Assembly (NCBI GenBank): GCA_036557285.1
Contig: DATBHW010000017.1
Coordinates: 1-50,343 of the forward strand
Origin: Ktedonobacterales bacterium
GTDB lineage: Bacteria > Chloroflexota > Ktedonobacteria > Ktedonobacterales > DATBGS01
Direction of reading: 5' to 3'
Length of the DNA: 50,343 nucleotides
Below, one piece after another: positions 8,969 through 17,032 of the stretch. The position numbers and the translations under genes were made by a program. Positions within the stretch are counted from its first letter, which is position 1, and the number at the start of each line of letters is the position of its first letter. The notes under the pieces were generated by a model, which saw nothing but the letters and a program-made list of their open reading frames with translations, made no database searches and was not told the origin of the DNA.

Positions 8969-9760
8969 TTATTGAGTCTGAGAAGCGCCCTTCCCCTCCA
9001 GATCAAAACGGCCATGTCGGCCCAGCCCCTCGGCGAACCACTGCGCGCCCGCCGCGCCTCCCGCCTGCATGGACGCCAGACCATGTTGAAACTCGTTTGC
9101 CAGCGCCTGGTCCCACGCAAGATCGAACTGCTCATATGCCGAGAGCCGATCCCCGCGCATACACACCTGCGGGAAGTGCGCCAGTTCGCTGGCGAGCGCC
9201 TCGGCCACCTGGCGCGCCTGCCCATGCGCTGCCACGCGATTGACCAATCCCATCGCCAGCGCCTCCTCCGCGCTGACCGGGCGACCAGTCAAAATCAAGT
9301 CCAGCGCCCAGCTCAGGCCGATCAGCCGAGGCAGCCTGATCGTCCCGCCATCAATCAGCGGCACCCCCCAGCGCCGACAAAACACGCCCAGCGTAGCATC
9401 TTCCTCCATCACGCGCAGGTCGCACCAGAGCGCCAACTCAAGACCACCGGCAACGGCGTAGCCCGCAATCGCCGCGATCACCGGCTTACTCAAGAGCAGG
9501 CGGCTTGGCCCCATTGGCCCGTCGCCTGTCGGTTCCATCCGGTTTGCATGGCCGCTGGCAATCGCTTTTAGGTCCGCGCCAGCGCAGAACTGGCCGTGAT
9601 CGCCAGCAAACACACCCACCAGCGCGGCAGGGTCCGCATCGAAAGCCCTGAACGCCGCCGCCAGCGATTCCGCCGTCTGGCGGTCAACGGCGTTGCGCAC
9701 CTCTGGTCGGCTCAATATCACCGTCGTCACGGGTCCGTTGCGTTCGATAGTAACAGACAT
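8969..9760 (-). CDS. Enoyl-CoA hydratase/isomerase family protein
   Basis: A 263-residue crotonase-fold protein. The oxyanion-hole segment FCAGADLKAI (about 58-67) and the second oxyanion loop IAGYAVAGGLELALWCDLRV are both present. The position of the usual second catalytic Glu carries VPLIDGGTIRLPRLIG, so a Gly-Gly-Thr run replaces the commonest Glu pattern; the exact reaction (hydratase, isomerase or thioesterase) is therefore open. GGAGAAGG precedes the ATG. It is followed by a GntR regulator, while the kinase gene ends 115 bp upstream. Confidence 0.88.
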   Translation of the reverse strand: MSVTIERNGPVTTVILSRPEVRNAVDRQTAESLAAAFRAFDADPAALVGVFAGDHGQFCAGADLKAIASGHANRMEPTGDGPMGPSRLLLSKPVIAAIAGYAVAGGLELALWCDLRVMEEDATLGVFCRRWGVPLIDGGTIRLPRLIGLSWALDLILTGRPVSAEEALAMGLVNRVAAHGQARQVAEALASELAHFPQVCMRGDRLSAYEQFDLAWDQALANEFQHGLASMQAGGAAGAQWFAEGLGRHGRFDLEGKGASQTQ

Positions 9761-9848
9761 AACGCCTTCTCCTTATGTTAAGCGCCCCGCTGATCATACC
9801 GCCCGTACTCTTCTCATACTATATCAGCTTGAAGAAGTTCGTTCTGCG

Positions 9849-9877
9849 TGTACCGCCGCCGTCCCTGGCGGCGCATC
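9849..9877. repeat. Dispersed palindromic repeat, divergent copy
   Basis: A divergent copy of the TGTAGCGCCGCC...GGCGGCTCA repeat seen elsewhere in the window. Here it reads TGTACCGCCGCC, GTCCCT, GGCGGCGCATCA and can form a 7-bp stem. It touches the stop codon of the kinase gene at 9876 and could act as its 3' hairpin. Confidence 0.5.
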
Positions 9878-11516
9878 AGGCCAGCAGCGCCTCTATCAAA
9901 ATGGAGGCAAAGCACGCCAGACCGGCATAGACCAGAATCGAGATGCTTGGCGGAGTCATAAACCAGTCACTTTTCCATAGGGCTACCTCCACGAACAGCC
10001 AGTAGAGAAACCCCACCAGACCGGCCAGGCCCAGCAGCATCACGGCTCTGCGGCGCAGCCAACCGGCCTTGCCGCGCCGGGTGATAACGGTATCATCCCA
10101 GCGGATCAGGATTTTGGCGAAGAGGGGAAAGAGCAAAAAGAAGAACACCGAACAGCCAATAGTCACCCCACTCACCAGCGAAAAGACCATGCTCACTGAC
10201 CGACCACCAAGGGCCAGGCCAGCCAGAAGAACCCAGTAGGCCAGCACCAGCAGGCTCTTTCCCAGCCCGCTCAGCATCGGCCCACCCAGGACAATCTGGC
10301 GGGCAAACAGCAGCGACATAAACTGCGGGCCAGGCGTGCGCGGCACAGAGAGGCCAGCAGCCCCCAGGATAGCCAGCGGCGGCGCAGAAGCCGGAACCAC
10401 TCTGGCCGCTGGATCAAGCGCAGCGCCGCAATCATCGCAGAATACCTCTCCAGGCCGGTTGCGCTTCTGGCAGCAGAGGCAAACATTGCCCCGGCGCGCA
10501 GGCATCGCTCGCGCCGAGGGCTGCTGTTTGGGCCGCTTCAGCGGCAATGGGGGCAGCGGCGGCACATTCGCGGGTGATGAAGCCTTTGTAACCAGCGCGC
10601 CATTTCCCGCGCCGCTCAGCAAGCCCAGTGCCTGAAGTGTCGAAAACAGCGCCGTCTTATTGCCATCCTGCGCCAGCCGGAGCGCATCAATCATCTCCCC
10701 CATTGTAGAGAAGCGTTGTCCAGGATGATAGGCAGTGGCTATCTGAATGATCAGTTCCAACTCAAGCGAGAGAGCCGGGTTCTTTTGACGCGGCTCCAAT
10801 ATATCCCTGGGGCCACGACCGATAGAAGCAGGTGGTATTTCTCCTGTTACCATTTCATAAAGCGTCGCGCCTAGCCCATAGACATCGGTGCGGCGGTCTG
10901 TGCCGCCTTTATATTGTTCAGGGGGCGCATAGCCATCGGTTGCTGCTCTGGCGCCGCGCCAGGTCTGGTTGCCCACTTTGGCAATCCCGTAATCAACCAC
11001 AACAGGCTGGTAGCGCTTCCCCAGCTTCAGCATAATGACATTATCTGGCTTCACATCCCGATGAATAATGTTTTGCTGATGCAGCACTTCAAGCCACTCA
11101 GCAATAGCAATCGTCAACTCTATAGCGGTTGATTCGGCAAGCGACCCCTGAGAGGCGATCAACTGCGTCAGCGTCTGACCAGGAACATAATCCATTGCCA
11201 AAAAAAACAGATCAACCTGATGATAGTGTTTCTGCCAGAGCAGACCGTCACCGCCGCCCAGCGTTGCCACATGCTGGACCTGCCTCAGAATGTCGGCTTC
11301 ACGCAGCGCCTGATCTCTACTCGCTGCATCTTCCGCCGCAATCACCTTAATTGCCAGAGGCTTTCCACACCCATCCTCGGCGGCCAGAACGGTTCCCCCA
11401 CCACCCATTCCCAGCGGCGGGAACGAGAGCCGTATGCCGGTTTGCTGCTTAAACTCCTCCAGAGCCTGGGCATACGGGACCAGTTCTGGAGGGAGCGATC
11501 TGGTTGGATATTTCAT
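9876..11516 (-). CDS. Ser/Thr protein kinase with zinc ribbon and four membrane segments
   Basis: A Hanks-type kinase of about 546 residues. The kinase domain spans about 30-285: Gly-rich loop GMGGGGTV, Lys near 57 (LAIKV), catalytic HRDVKPDNV near 152-160, and DYG in place of DFG near 175. APE is PPE. After a Pro-rich linker comes a zinc ribbon (CLCC...CDDC at about 346-363), then four hydrophobic segments to the C-terminus, so kinase and ribbon face the cytoplasm and there is no sensor domain outside. I prefer the ATG at 11516, 9 bases after AAAGGA; 11525 is possible. Substrates are unknown. Confidence 0.9.
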   Translation of the reverse strand: MKYPTRSLPPELVPYAQALEEFKQQTGIRLSFPPLGMGGGGTVLAAEDGCGKPLAIKVIAAEDAASRDQALREADILRQVQHVATLGGGDGLLWQKHYHQVDLFFLAMDYVPGQTLTQLIASQGSLAESTAIELTIAIAEWLEVLHQQNIIHRDVKPDNVIMLKLGKRYQPVVVDYGIAKVGNQTWRGARAATDGYAPPEQYKGGTDRRTDVYGLGATLYEMVTGEIPPASIGRGPRDILEPRQKNPALSLELELIIQIATAYHPGQRFSTMGEMIDALRLAQDGNKTALFSTLQALGLLSGAGNGALVTKASSPANVPPLPPLPLKRPKQQPSARAMPARRGNVCLCCQKRNRPGEVFCDDCGAALDPAARVVPASAPPLAILGAAGLSVPRTPGPQFMSLLFARQIVLGGPMLSGLGKSLLVLAYWVLLAGLALGGRSVSMVFSLVSGVTIGCSVFFFLLFPLFAKILIRWDDTVITRRGKAGWLRRRAVMLLGLAGLVGFLYWLFVEVALWKSDWFMTPPSISILVYAGLACFASILIEALLA

Positions 11517-11566
11517 CACCAGCATTCCTTTCTTCTTCCAGAGGCCAGGAGCTTAAGATCAAGAGC

Positions 11567-12265
11567 TTACTTCACTGAACAATTCATGATGTTAGGAATA
11601 TAGTGCTGCGTCTCAGAAGCCATCCGCGCCAGCCAGGCCCAGGGGCTTTTGGGCCAGGCAGCCGAAAACGCCAGATACCAGGCGCTCTCCAGCGAACCTG
11701 GGCCAGCGTTATAGGCTGCCAGCGCCAGCGCGTAGCCATAGCGAGCAGACCAGCCGCCATAATGATCGGAAAGCTGCCGTGCACGGCTGGCATATTGTTT
11801 CAGATGCCCCACATCCAGCCGCGCCGAAGCATCCAGCGCCTGCCTGGGGTCACGGGGATCAATGCCCATCCCTGCGGCAGTCTCCGGCATAAATTGCGCG
11901 ATGCCAATCGCCCCCGCAGAGCTATTGTGGACATCGGGATTGAAGCCCGACTCCTGCCAGATTTTCCACTCGAACACCAGGGCGTCTAGCTGATATTTCT
12001 TGGCGTCAGCGCGCGCCACCGCTAGCCAGGGCGAGTGTGTAGGCGGCTCAGCCGTCCGACAGGTAGCCGAGCCGCTCAACCCAAAAGCCCGCAGGGTATC
12101 GGCGCCGGACTCACCGCTGCCAGGAGATGGAGCATTGGCATTCGTCGTCCAGTGCAGCTCAGCGAGTGTGAAGTCTGGCGCTCCAGCTTGCCTGAGCAAG
12201 AGCAGGCTCACGCCGAGCAACAACAGCACCGAGACAGAAACCATCACGTTACGGCGCATTGCCAT
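11567..12265 (-). CDS. Secreted lytic transglycosylase, SLT domain
   Basis: A 232-residue peptidoglycan-cleaving enzyme with an N-terminal signal or anchor helix (about 8-24). The SLT fold shows the catalytic Glu in IWQESGFNP (about Glu105), the GAIGIAQFMP motif (118-127) and AAYNAGPG (183-190), all expected of a goose-lysozyme-like transglycosylase. Five cysteines or fewer are visible and no LysM or PG-binding domain is attached. GAAAGGGAG precedes ATG-GCA-ATG. The gene begins 8 bp after the stop of the C39-like peptidase gene, so its ribosome site overlaps that stop and translation is probably coupled. Confidence 0.9.
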   Translation of the reverse strand: MAMRRNVMVSVSVLLLLGVSLLLLRQAGAPDFTLAELHWTTNANAPSPGSGESGADTLRAFGLSGSATCRTAEPPTHSPWLAVARADAKKYQLDALVFEWKIWQESGFNPDVHNSSAGAIGIAQFMPETAAGMGIDPRDPRQALDASARLDVGHLKQYASRARQLSDHYGGWSARYGYALALAAYNAGPGSLESAWYLAFSAAWPKSPWAWLARMASETQHYIPNIMNCSVK

Positions 12266-12273
12266 TCTCCCTT

Positions 12274-12963
12274 TCAGGGCAGCGAGATGGAGGCTCCCTG
12301 CCAGATCACCACGCCAATGCCAGTGAAGAGCGTGTGAAACACCCCCAGGCCGAGCGTGCGCAGGTGATAGCCGCTCGAATCGCGCACCTCCACCCGATCT
12401 GCCGTCACCTTGACCACCACCAGCCAATGGCCGACTACGAAATCGGGGTACGGCGTCTGGCGTTTGGCATCCACCACATCAATCAGCACCGGAACGCCCT
12501 GGTCCGTCACGTGCCGCAGATCCTTGAGCTTCCAACTCCAGAAGGTCGTGGCCGCAAACCCATAGCTCTTTGCCACCGACTCCAGCGCCTCGACATGCAG
12601 CAGCCCATGCTGAGGGGTAATGGCCTTTTTCGCAATCAGGCGATCAAGCACCTGCCCAATGCGCACCGGTGCTCCCCAGGCGCGCAAGGCCATTGTCAGC
12701 GCCGCTGGCGAGCAGGCGCTGGGCCACCAGAGGGTATACTGCTGGCGGGTATCCCACCCGATGCCAGGATCGCCCTGGTACAGCGCCTGTACCTGGCCCG
12801 CAATGGGGCGCGGAGTAGGCGCAGGAGTATTCATCCCCGGAGCCTGCGATGTCGCCCAACTCACCCCGTAGAGCGCGGCAGAACCACCCATGCTCAGCAG
12901 CAGACTGACCAAAACGCCCGCTGATATGAGCAGCGACAGGCACATGACCACTTTTCTGGACAT
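12274..12963 (-). CDS. C39-like (papain-fold) secreted cysteine peptidase
   Basis: A 229-residue protein with an N-terminal membrane or signal segment (about 5-30), a Pro/Thr linker, and a peptidase C39-like domain from about 70 on. The likely triad is visible: Cys84 in WWPSACSPAALTMAL, His179 in VVGHWLVVV and Asp195 in VRDSSG. It lacks the ABC parts of bacteriocin exporters, so it is the free-standing C39_2 type, whose substrates are mostly unknown. It sits between a small membrane protein and a lytic transglycosylase on the same strand, which suggests a cell-envelope role. Confidence 0.83.
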   Translation of the reverse strand: MSRKVVMCLSLLISAGVLVSLLLSMGGSAALYGVSWATSQAPGMNTPAPTPRPIAGQVQALYQGDPGIGWDTRQQYTLWWPSACSPAALTMALRAWGAPVRIGQVLDRLIAKKAITPQHGLLHVEALESVAKSYGFAATTFWSWKLKDLRHVTDQGVPVLIDVVDAKRQTPYPDFVVGHWLVVVKVTADRVEVRDSSGYHLRTLGLGVFHTLFTGIGVVIWQGASISLP

Positions 12964-13120
12964 AAAGCAGCTCCAGGCTCCAGCGCCTTGTCAGGCACAC
13001 AGATTGCTCTGTCTTCAAGTTACACAAGAAAAGCTCTCTTAAACAGGGAGCGTATTGGTAGGGATGAGTGGGTTAGGAAAACAACGTGCCGTTTGGTCAG
13101 AAGGAGAGGAGAAGAGAACC

Positions 13121-13702
13121 TCAGCTTCCCAATTTTTGCAACGCCTGCGTCAGCTCAGCGGAGGTCGGCGCGCGAAAACCAGGGGCCTGCGGGTTTTTCT
13201 TCACCGCATCCACATTATTGACCAGAACCGTCGTAAACTGTGTATGGTATGCTAGCCCGCCCTTGAGCCTGATCACCAGGTCCAGCCTGCCAGATTGGAG
13301 CACCTCTTGCAAGGAGGCGGTAAGCACGCTGCTCCCATCGGGGATCGCTATCTGTTCGTTGACTTTCATCACCGTCACCCGGCTGGGATCGTTCGCATCA
13401 ACCTCAGTGACAATCAGGGTGTGATCGTTAAAGGCTACGGTAATCTCGCTCATGCCGCCATGTCCGATATTCTCTACGAGCGTCACGGCATTGTTGGTCC
13501 CGTTTCCCCAGACGAGCGTGGTATAAGTGATCCACTGCACAGCAAGATAGAGCAGCAGGCATATGATCGCAAAACCTGCAAAGAGCATCCCGATGGTCCA
13601 CTTCCCCCACATGCTAAATCTGCTCGCCAGATATTGCGTTACTCTGCCTGGGTTCCTGGCGGCTTTAATAGCTGCCTGATTGACAGGTGCATTCGCAGGC
13701 AT
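13121..13702 (-). CDS. Single-pass membrane protein of unknown function
   Basis: I do not recognise this 193-residue protein. It has a cytoplasmic N-terminus of about 35 residues, one strong membrane helix (about 36-58) and an extracytoplasmic domain rich in beta-type Val/Thr sequence. The start at MPANAPV is well supported by AGGAGG six bases upstream; a frame open to 13837 lacks such a site. It is the first gene of a minus-strand trio with a C39-like peptidase (157-bp gap) and a lytic transglycosylase. Confidence 0.75.
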   Translation of the reverse strand: MPANAPVNQAAIKAARNPGRVTQYLASRFSMWGKWTIGMLFAGFAIICLLLYLAVQWITYTTLVWGNGTNNAVTLVENIGHGGMSEITVAFNDHTLIVTEVDANDPSRVTVMKVNEQIAIPDGSSVLTASLQEVLQSGRLDLVIRLKGGLAYHTQFTTVLVNNVDAVKKNPQAPGFRAPTSAELTQALQKLGS

Positions 13703-14002
13703 GGTTTTCCTCCTATCACAGATGTAAACAGGACAGTTAAGAGGCTTCCCCAAGCTCATGTTTGAGGTTTCAAGGTTGGCAAACAACACGGACGCTGCCT
13801 CAGCGAGCCAGGATATGCTGTGCTGAAAAGCGCACATGGTCAGATCAGTGTGCTAAGCTGATTTCACAGAGCGCCTGTTGTGAATCAAGGCGCGGCGCTG
13901 GCATGAGTGGTAACAGCCTCATGCTCAGATGCAAAACCTTCGCTACCTGCGCGGGCGCAAGCTTTGTTGCTCGTGGCGGCTTACAACATGGACACGCTAC
14001 AA

Positions 14003-14085
14003 AGCCCTCTTGAACATAGGTTTTACATACAAGTGTTCTATTACAGGCAATAATAGAACGTAAGTTCTATCTTGTCAAGAGGGCT
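14003..14085. repeat. 83-bp inverted-repeat-bounded AT-rich element
   Basis: Perfect 11-bp terminal inverted repeats, AGCCCTCTTGA at 14003-14013 and its complement at 14075-14085, enclose an AT-rich core. Inside are a 9-bp palindrome GTTCTATTA/TAATAGAAC (14035-14059) and ATAGAAC-GTAA-GTTCTAT (14053-14070). No target duplication flanks it, so it may be a regulatory module, not a miniature transposon. Confidence 0.6.
14051..14079 (-). promoter_or_regulatory. Promoter overlaid by palindromic operators
   Basis: On the minus strand TTGACA (14079-14074) is followed after exactly 17 bp by TATTAT. The spacer is occupied by the palindrome ATAGAAC-N4-GTTCTAT, and a second GTTCTATTA palindrome covers the -10 and start region. 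The GAAC-N4-GTTC core resembles the Gram-positive LexA box, but the regulator is not known. The transcript would run into the membrane-protein/C39/transglycosylase trio after about 340 nt of leader. Confidence 0.55.
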
Positions 14086-14137
14086 ATAGGAAAATTTTAA
14101 GCGGCTTTCCCTGGGATCCGAGATATTGGATGCGCTG

Positions 14138-14659
14138 TTACTCAGGAAGAGCCTGGGTGAACGGTTGGCCCCACCGCTCCCGGTGCGCAATCTCGCCCAG
14201 TGGTTTGCGATTCTTCTTCCCTTTGCCGAGCGCGGCCACCGGATAGCCAAAGGCCAGAATCGCCAGAATCTCAATCTCCTCAGGAATGCCCAGCACAGAA
14301 TTGACCTGCTTGAGATTCTGGAAACCGACCCAGTTGGAGCCGACGCCCTGTGCCCAGGCGGTCAGCATCATAGATTGAATGGCCCGACTCGCATCAGACA
14401 CCGCAAAGATGCTCGCTTCCATACCCACCACAATCGCCAGCGAGGCTTGCGCGAGATACCGCCCGGTGGGCGCGAGCGCGCCGAGTTGGCGCAGCGTGTC
14501 CTTGTTCTCTACGACGACGAAATGCCAGGGTTGGCCGTTCCTGCTGCTCGCGGTCAGGTGGGCCGCTTCGACGATTTGCCGGATGACGGGTTCGGGGACA
14601 AGTTTTTCTTGAAATTGGCGTACTGCCAGGACTGTGCGAACCGCTTCAAAGACCTCCAT
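14138..14659 (-). CDS. Nitroreductase-family FMN oxidoreductase
   Basis: A 173-residue flavoprotein of the NADPH:FMN nitroreductase fold. FMN-binding features are visible: RQF near the start (Arg-Gln-Phe replacing the usual RxS-R), HLTASSRNGQPWHFVVVEN (about 33-51), and the C-terminal LAILAFGYPVAALGKGKK. Between them lies the dimer helix region SDASRAIQSMMLTAWAQGVGSNWVGF. The ATG at 14659 has AAGGAG five bases upstream and gives the usual family length. It stands alone between the operator-like promoter region and the IS605 relic. The substrate is unknown. Confidence 0.88.
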   Translation of the reverse strand: MEVFEAVRTVLAVRQFQEKLVPEPVIRQIVEAAHLTASSRNGQPWHFVVVENKDTLRQLGALAPTGRYLAQASLAIVVGMEASIFAVSDASRAIQSMMLTAWAQGVGSNWVGFQNLKQVNSVLGIPEEIEILAILAFGYPVAALGKGKKNRKPLGEIAHRERWGQPFTQALPE

Positions 14660-14790
14660 GCTGCTCCTTCTTTCTGTTGTACCCTCATTGGGCCTAGGTG
14701 CTCTTGCCTTCCGACCTGGCGCTTGCACACATGCACAAGAGGGGGTAGGTAATGGTCGGACCTACACCGCCAGAGACTAGCCGACTGCTT

Positions 14791-14956
14791 TGACACTCCC
14801 CATCACTTGAGCGATGGGCTTTACGCAGCCCTTGGTATGGACAGCATAAGATGCTGCCTCAACCTGGTCAACCCCTGTGAGCCAGCATCGCCTACCGATC
14901 AACCGCAAGAAACGGCCCAGCCGGAGGCGTTAAGACAAGCTGATGTCAAGCGATGC
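14791..14956 (-). mobile_element. IS200/IS605 right-end relic with tnpB tail
   Basis: Minus strand, 14956 to 14899: a frame reads QHRLTSACLNASGWAVSCG and stops; LNASG followed by a short tail is typical of TnpB C-termini. Downstream to 14791 come three stem-loops (about 14829-14860, 14816-14831, and CCCATC/GATGGG at 14799-14818), then GGGGAGTGTCA, like the omega-RNA end at the right border of these elements. No other tnpB or any tnpA sequence is left. This is recognition from memory of the family, so it needs a database comparison. Confidence 0.5.
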
Positions 14957-16015
14957 TGGGGGTGGAAAGGGTGTATGTGGCTCGCGCTGATACCAAAAGG
15001 CTGTGGAAGCGATATCGTCCTGGAGAGGAAGGTAGTGCCCCTCTTCACGCCAGCCCAGAGCTTGAATCGTCACCCGCAGTTTGTCCTCGAACCGGATGGG
15101 ATCGAGAATATGCCAGCGATACAGGCCAAAGCGTTGTCCACTTTGGAAGAACGCTTCGGGTGGTATGACCTGGGGCAAGCCCAGAAATGGCGTGGTATAG
15201 GCGCCATAACGCCCCTGCGGGGCCTCAAAACACCAGGCGCCTCCAAAATAATCCTCGGTTCCTGTCCCACAGATGGTAGGGAACTCCTCATCCTCATCCA
15301 GATAAAATTTGATCTCCCCTTCACCCCACCAGCCTGGGCTGTTGGACTGCCAGGCGAGGTACGTCCCAACATAGTGTCCTGGGCCACGAACCTGATCCAG
15401 CAGCGTATGGACCTGCTTATACGCGAGCGGGTTGCTCCGTCTCCAGTGGGCGTGAAAATAGGCGCTATCCAGCGGCACATCGGTCAGCGCATAATCCACC
15501 TGGTAGAACAGCGTCACCTCCTCCGCACTCCGATTCTCCAGGGTCAGGCGCGCGCCCTGCCGAAAAGGCATCGGCCAGTACGCATTCATCCCTCCCATCG
15601 GATTGACGGCAACAGGCAGCGAACTGATCTGGCAGGGTTCACACCAGCCGCTGGCGAAAAAGTCACCATAGGGGCATTCAACTGATGGTGTGTCCTCTCC
15701 ATCCCAGTAGGCCCGCAAGATCAGGTGCCGCCAGTGTTTGGGAGCCGTTGTCATCCAGAGATGCTGGATAACGCCAGGCTCTTGGATGGCGGCTAGCAGA
15801 AAGACATTCTGCGGAGGTATTATTACTGATGGGGAGATTTTCCACCCCTGCCCCAGTTCACGGGCATGCCAGGCGCCGGTTCCTTCCGTCGCCATACCCC
15901 CACGTCCTTTCTCCCCGGTCCTGTTTTCAGCACTGATCGAACGCGACTTCGCCCGAGAAAGCTGGGGGAGATTTCCCAGCCCGAGATTCAGGACAGGAAA
16001 CGGCTGCGCTTCCAT
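14930..16015 (-). CDS. GH172 (DUF2961) glycoside hydrolase family protein
   Basis: A 361-residue protein of the family long known as DUF2961 and now GH172, whose characterised members act on fructofuranosides (forming or cleaving difructose anhydride) or on D-arabinofuranosides. The conserved core is clear: GGMNAYWPMPF (about 141-151), WRRSNPL, GEGEIKFYLDED (231-242) and GTGTEDYFGGAW (250-261). Glu232 or Glu234 and Glu254 are the candidate catalytic pair. It has no signal peptide, so it is probably cytoplasmic. Its last codons lie inside the IS605 relic, so the original C-terminus may have been replaced. Substrate not predictable. Confidence 0.85.
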   Translation of the reverse strand: MEAQPFPVLNLGLGNLPQLSRAKSRSISAENRTGEKGRGGMATEGTGAWHARELGQGWKISPSVIIPPQNVFLLAAIQEPGVIQHLWMTTAPKHWRHLILRAYWDGEDTPSVECPYGDFFASGWCEPCQISSLPVAVNPMGGMNAYWPMPFRQGARLTLENRSAEEVTLFYQVDYALTDVPLDSAYFHAHWRRSNPLAYKQVHTLLDQVRGPGHYVGTYLAWQSNSPGWWGEGEIKFYLDEDEEFPTICGTGTEDYFGGAWCFEAPQGRYGAYTTPFLGLPQVIPPEAFFQSGQRFGLYRWHILDPIRFEDKLRVTIQALGWREEGHYLPLQDDIASTAFWYQREPHTPFPPPASLDISLS

Positions 16016-16144
16016 TGTTCCGCTCTTTCTTGCTTAGCTTAGCGTATGATGATACCTCTATGCAAGGCTTTTCCTTGCCAGGATAATAGCATCTAGAGGC
16101 GAAAGCGCCGCAAAGCATGTCATCGTTGAGAAAGCAGGTGAGCA

Positions 16145-16960
16145 ATGGAAAGCATTCCCACACCCTACCCCGATCTCAATGTGGTGCTCCAGAACCTGGT
16201 AGAAAGCGTCCAGCTAGCTCTTGGTCAGAAGTTCATGGGCGCTTACCTCCAGGGGTCATTCGCCGTTGGCGATTTCGATGAGCATAGCGATGTGGATTTC
16301 ATCATCGTCATCACCGATGACCTCGCTGACTCTGAGGTATCAGCCCTCCAGCTTATGCACGCACGTTTGTATGGGCTGGAGAGCGCGTGGGCGCAGCATT
16401 TAGAGGGTTCTTACTTTCCCCAGCGTATCTTGCGGCGCCCTCCTCAGAGCAACGGTCTGCTCTGGTATCTCGATCATGGGAGCCGCTCACTCATTCAATC
16501 CGATCATTGTAATACCCTCCTGGTCAGGTGGGTTGTGCGCGAACAGGGGATACCTCTGGCTGGGCCTGCTCCTGTGACCCTGATCGATCCCTTATCGGTG
16601 ACTGCATTACGCCAAGAAATGCTGGCAACCATTCAGGACTGGGGGCAGGACATCCTGGCCCATCCTGATCACTACCAGAACCGCTTTTATCAAACCTACA
16701 TCGTCTTGCAGTATTGCCGCATGCTCCACGATCTGCACAACGGATTCCCTGGCTCCAAGAGAGCGGGCGCAGCTTGGGCCAAAACCACCCTGGATACTTC
16801 CTGGAAAGGGCTGATTGATCGCACGTGGGCTGGCCGACCCAATCCGGCCCTTTCTGTGCGCCAGCCTGCCGACCAGGCAGATTTCCAAGCAACGTTGGAG
16901 TTTGTCCGCTACATCATCAACCAGAGCAGGAGCTATGCAACAGCCAACCATCTTGAATAA
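16145..16960 (+). CDS. AadA-like nucleotidyltransferase
   Basis: A 271-residue protein with an N-terminal polymerase-beta-type nucleotidyltransferase domain: GSFAVGDFDEHSDVDF (about 37-52) supplies the Gly-Ser and the Asp-x-Asp metal ligands. The C-terminal half matches the helical domain of aminoglycoside adenylyltransferases (ANT(3'')/DUF4111 group). It may adenylylate a small hydroxylated molecule; whether this includes streptomycin-type drugs cannot be told from sequence. The start has AGGTGAG before ATG. It is divergent from the GH172 gene and convergent with lysA. Confidence 0.82.
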   Translation: MESIPTPYPDLNVVLQNLVESVQLALGQKFMGAYLQGSFAVGDFDEHSDVDFIIVITDDLADSEVSALQLMHARLYGLESAWAQHLEGSYFPQRILRRPPQSNGLLWYLDHGSRSLIQSDHCNTLLVRWVVREQGIPLAGPAPVTLIDPLSVTALRQEMLATIQDWGQDILAHPDHYQNRFYQTYIVLQYCRMLHDLHNGFPGSKRAGAAWAKTTLDTSWKGLIDRTWAGRPNPALSVRQPADQADFQATLEFVRYIINQSRSYATANHLE

Positions 16961-17032
16961 GTGGTCTTTCCCTCTCAATGTGGCCGATTGATACCGCCTC
17001 GTTATTCAAGCTGCTCTGCGACCCACCGTATA

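Larger units (their letters stand above)
13703..14137. other. 435-bp leader and promoter region
   Basis: No gene is seen between the membrane-protein gene and the nitroreductase gene. From 14000 to 14090 the DNA turns AT-rich and holds a near-consensus leftward promoter with overlapping palindromes. The remaining 300 bp would be a long untranslated leader of the trio; no riboswitch class is recognised in it. Confidence 0.5.

Noticed and set aside
14003-14085. MITE interpretation of the 83-bp inverted-repeat block
   Set aside because: No target-site duplication and an embedded consensus promoter make a regulatory module more likely; no second copy is present in the window.
14807-15685. A 292-codon + strand frame across the GH172 gene
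   Set aside because: It is antisense to the clearly recognisable GH172 protein; long antisense frames are common at this GC content.
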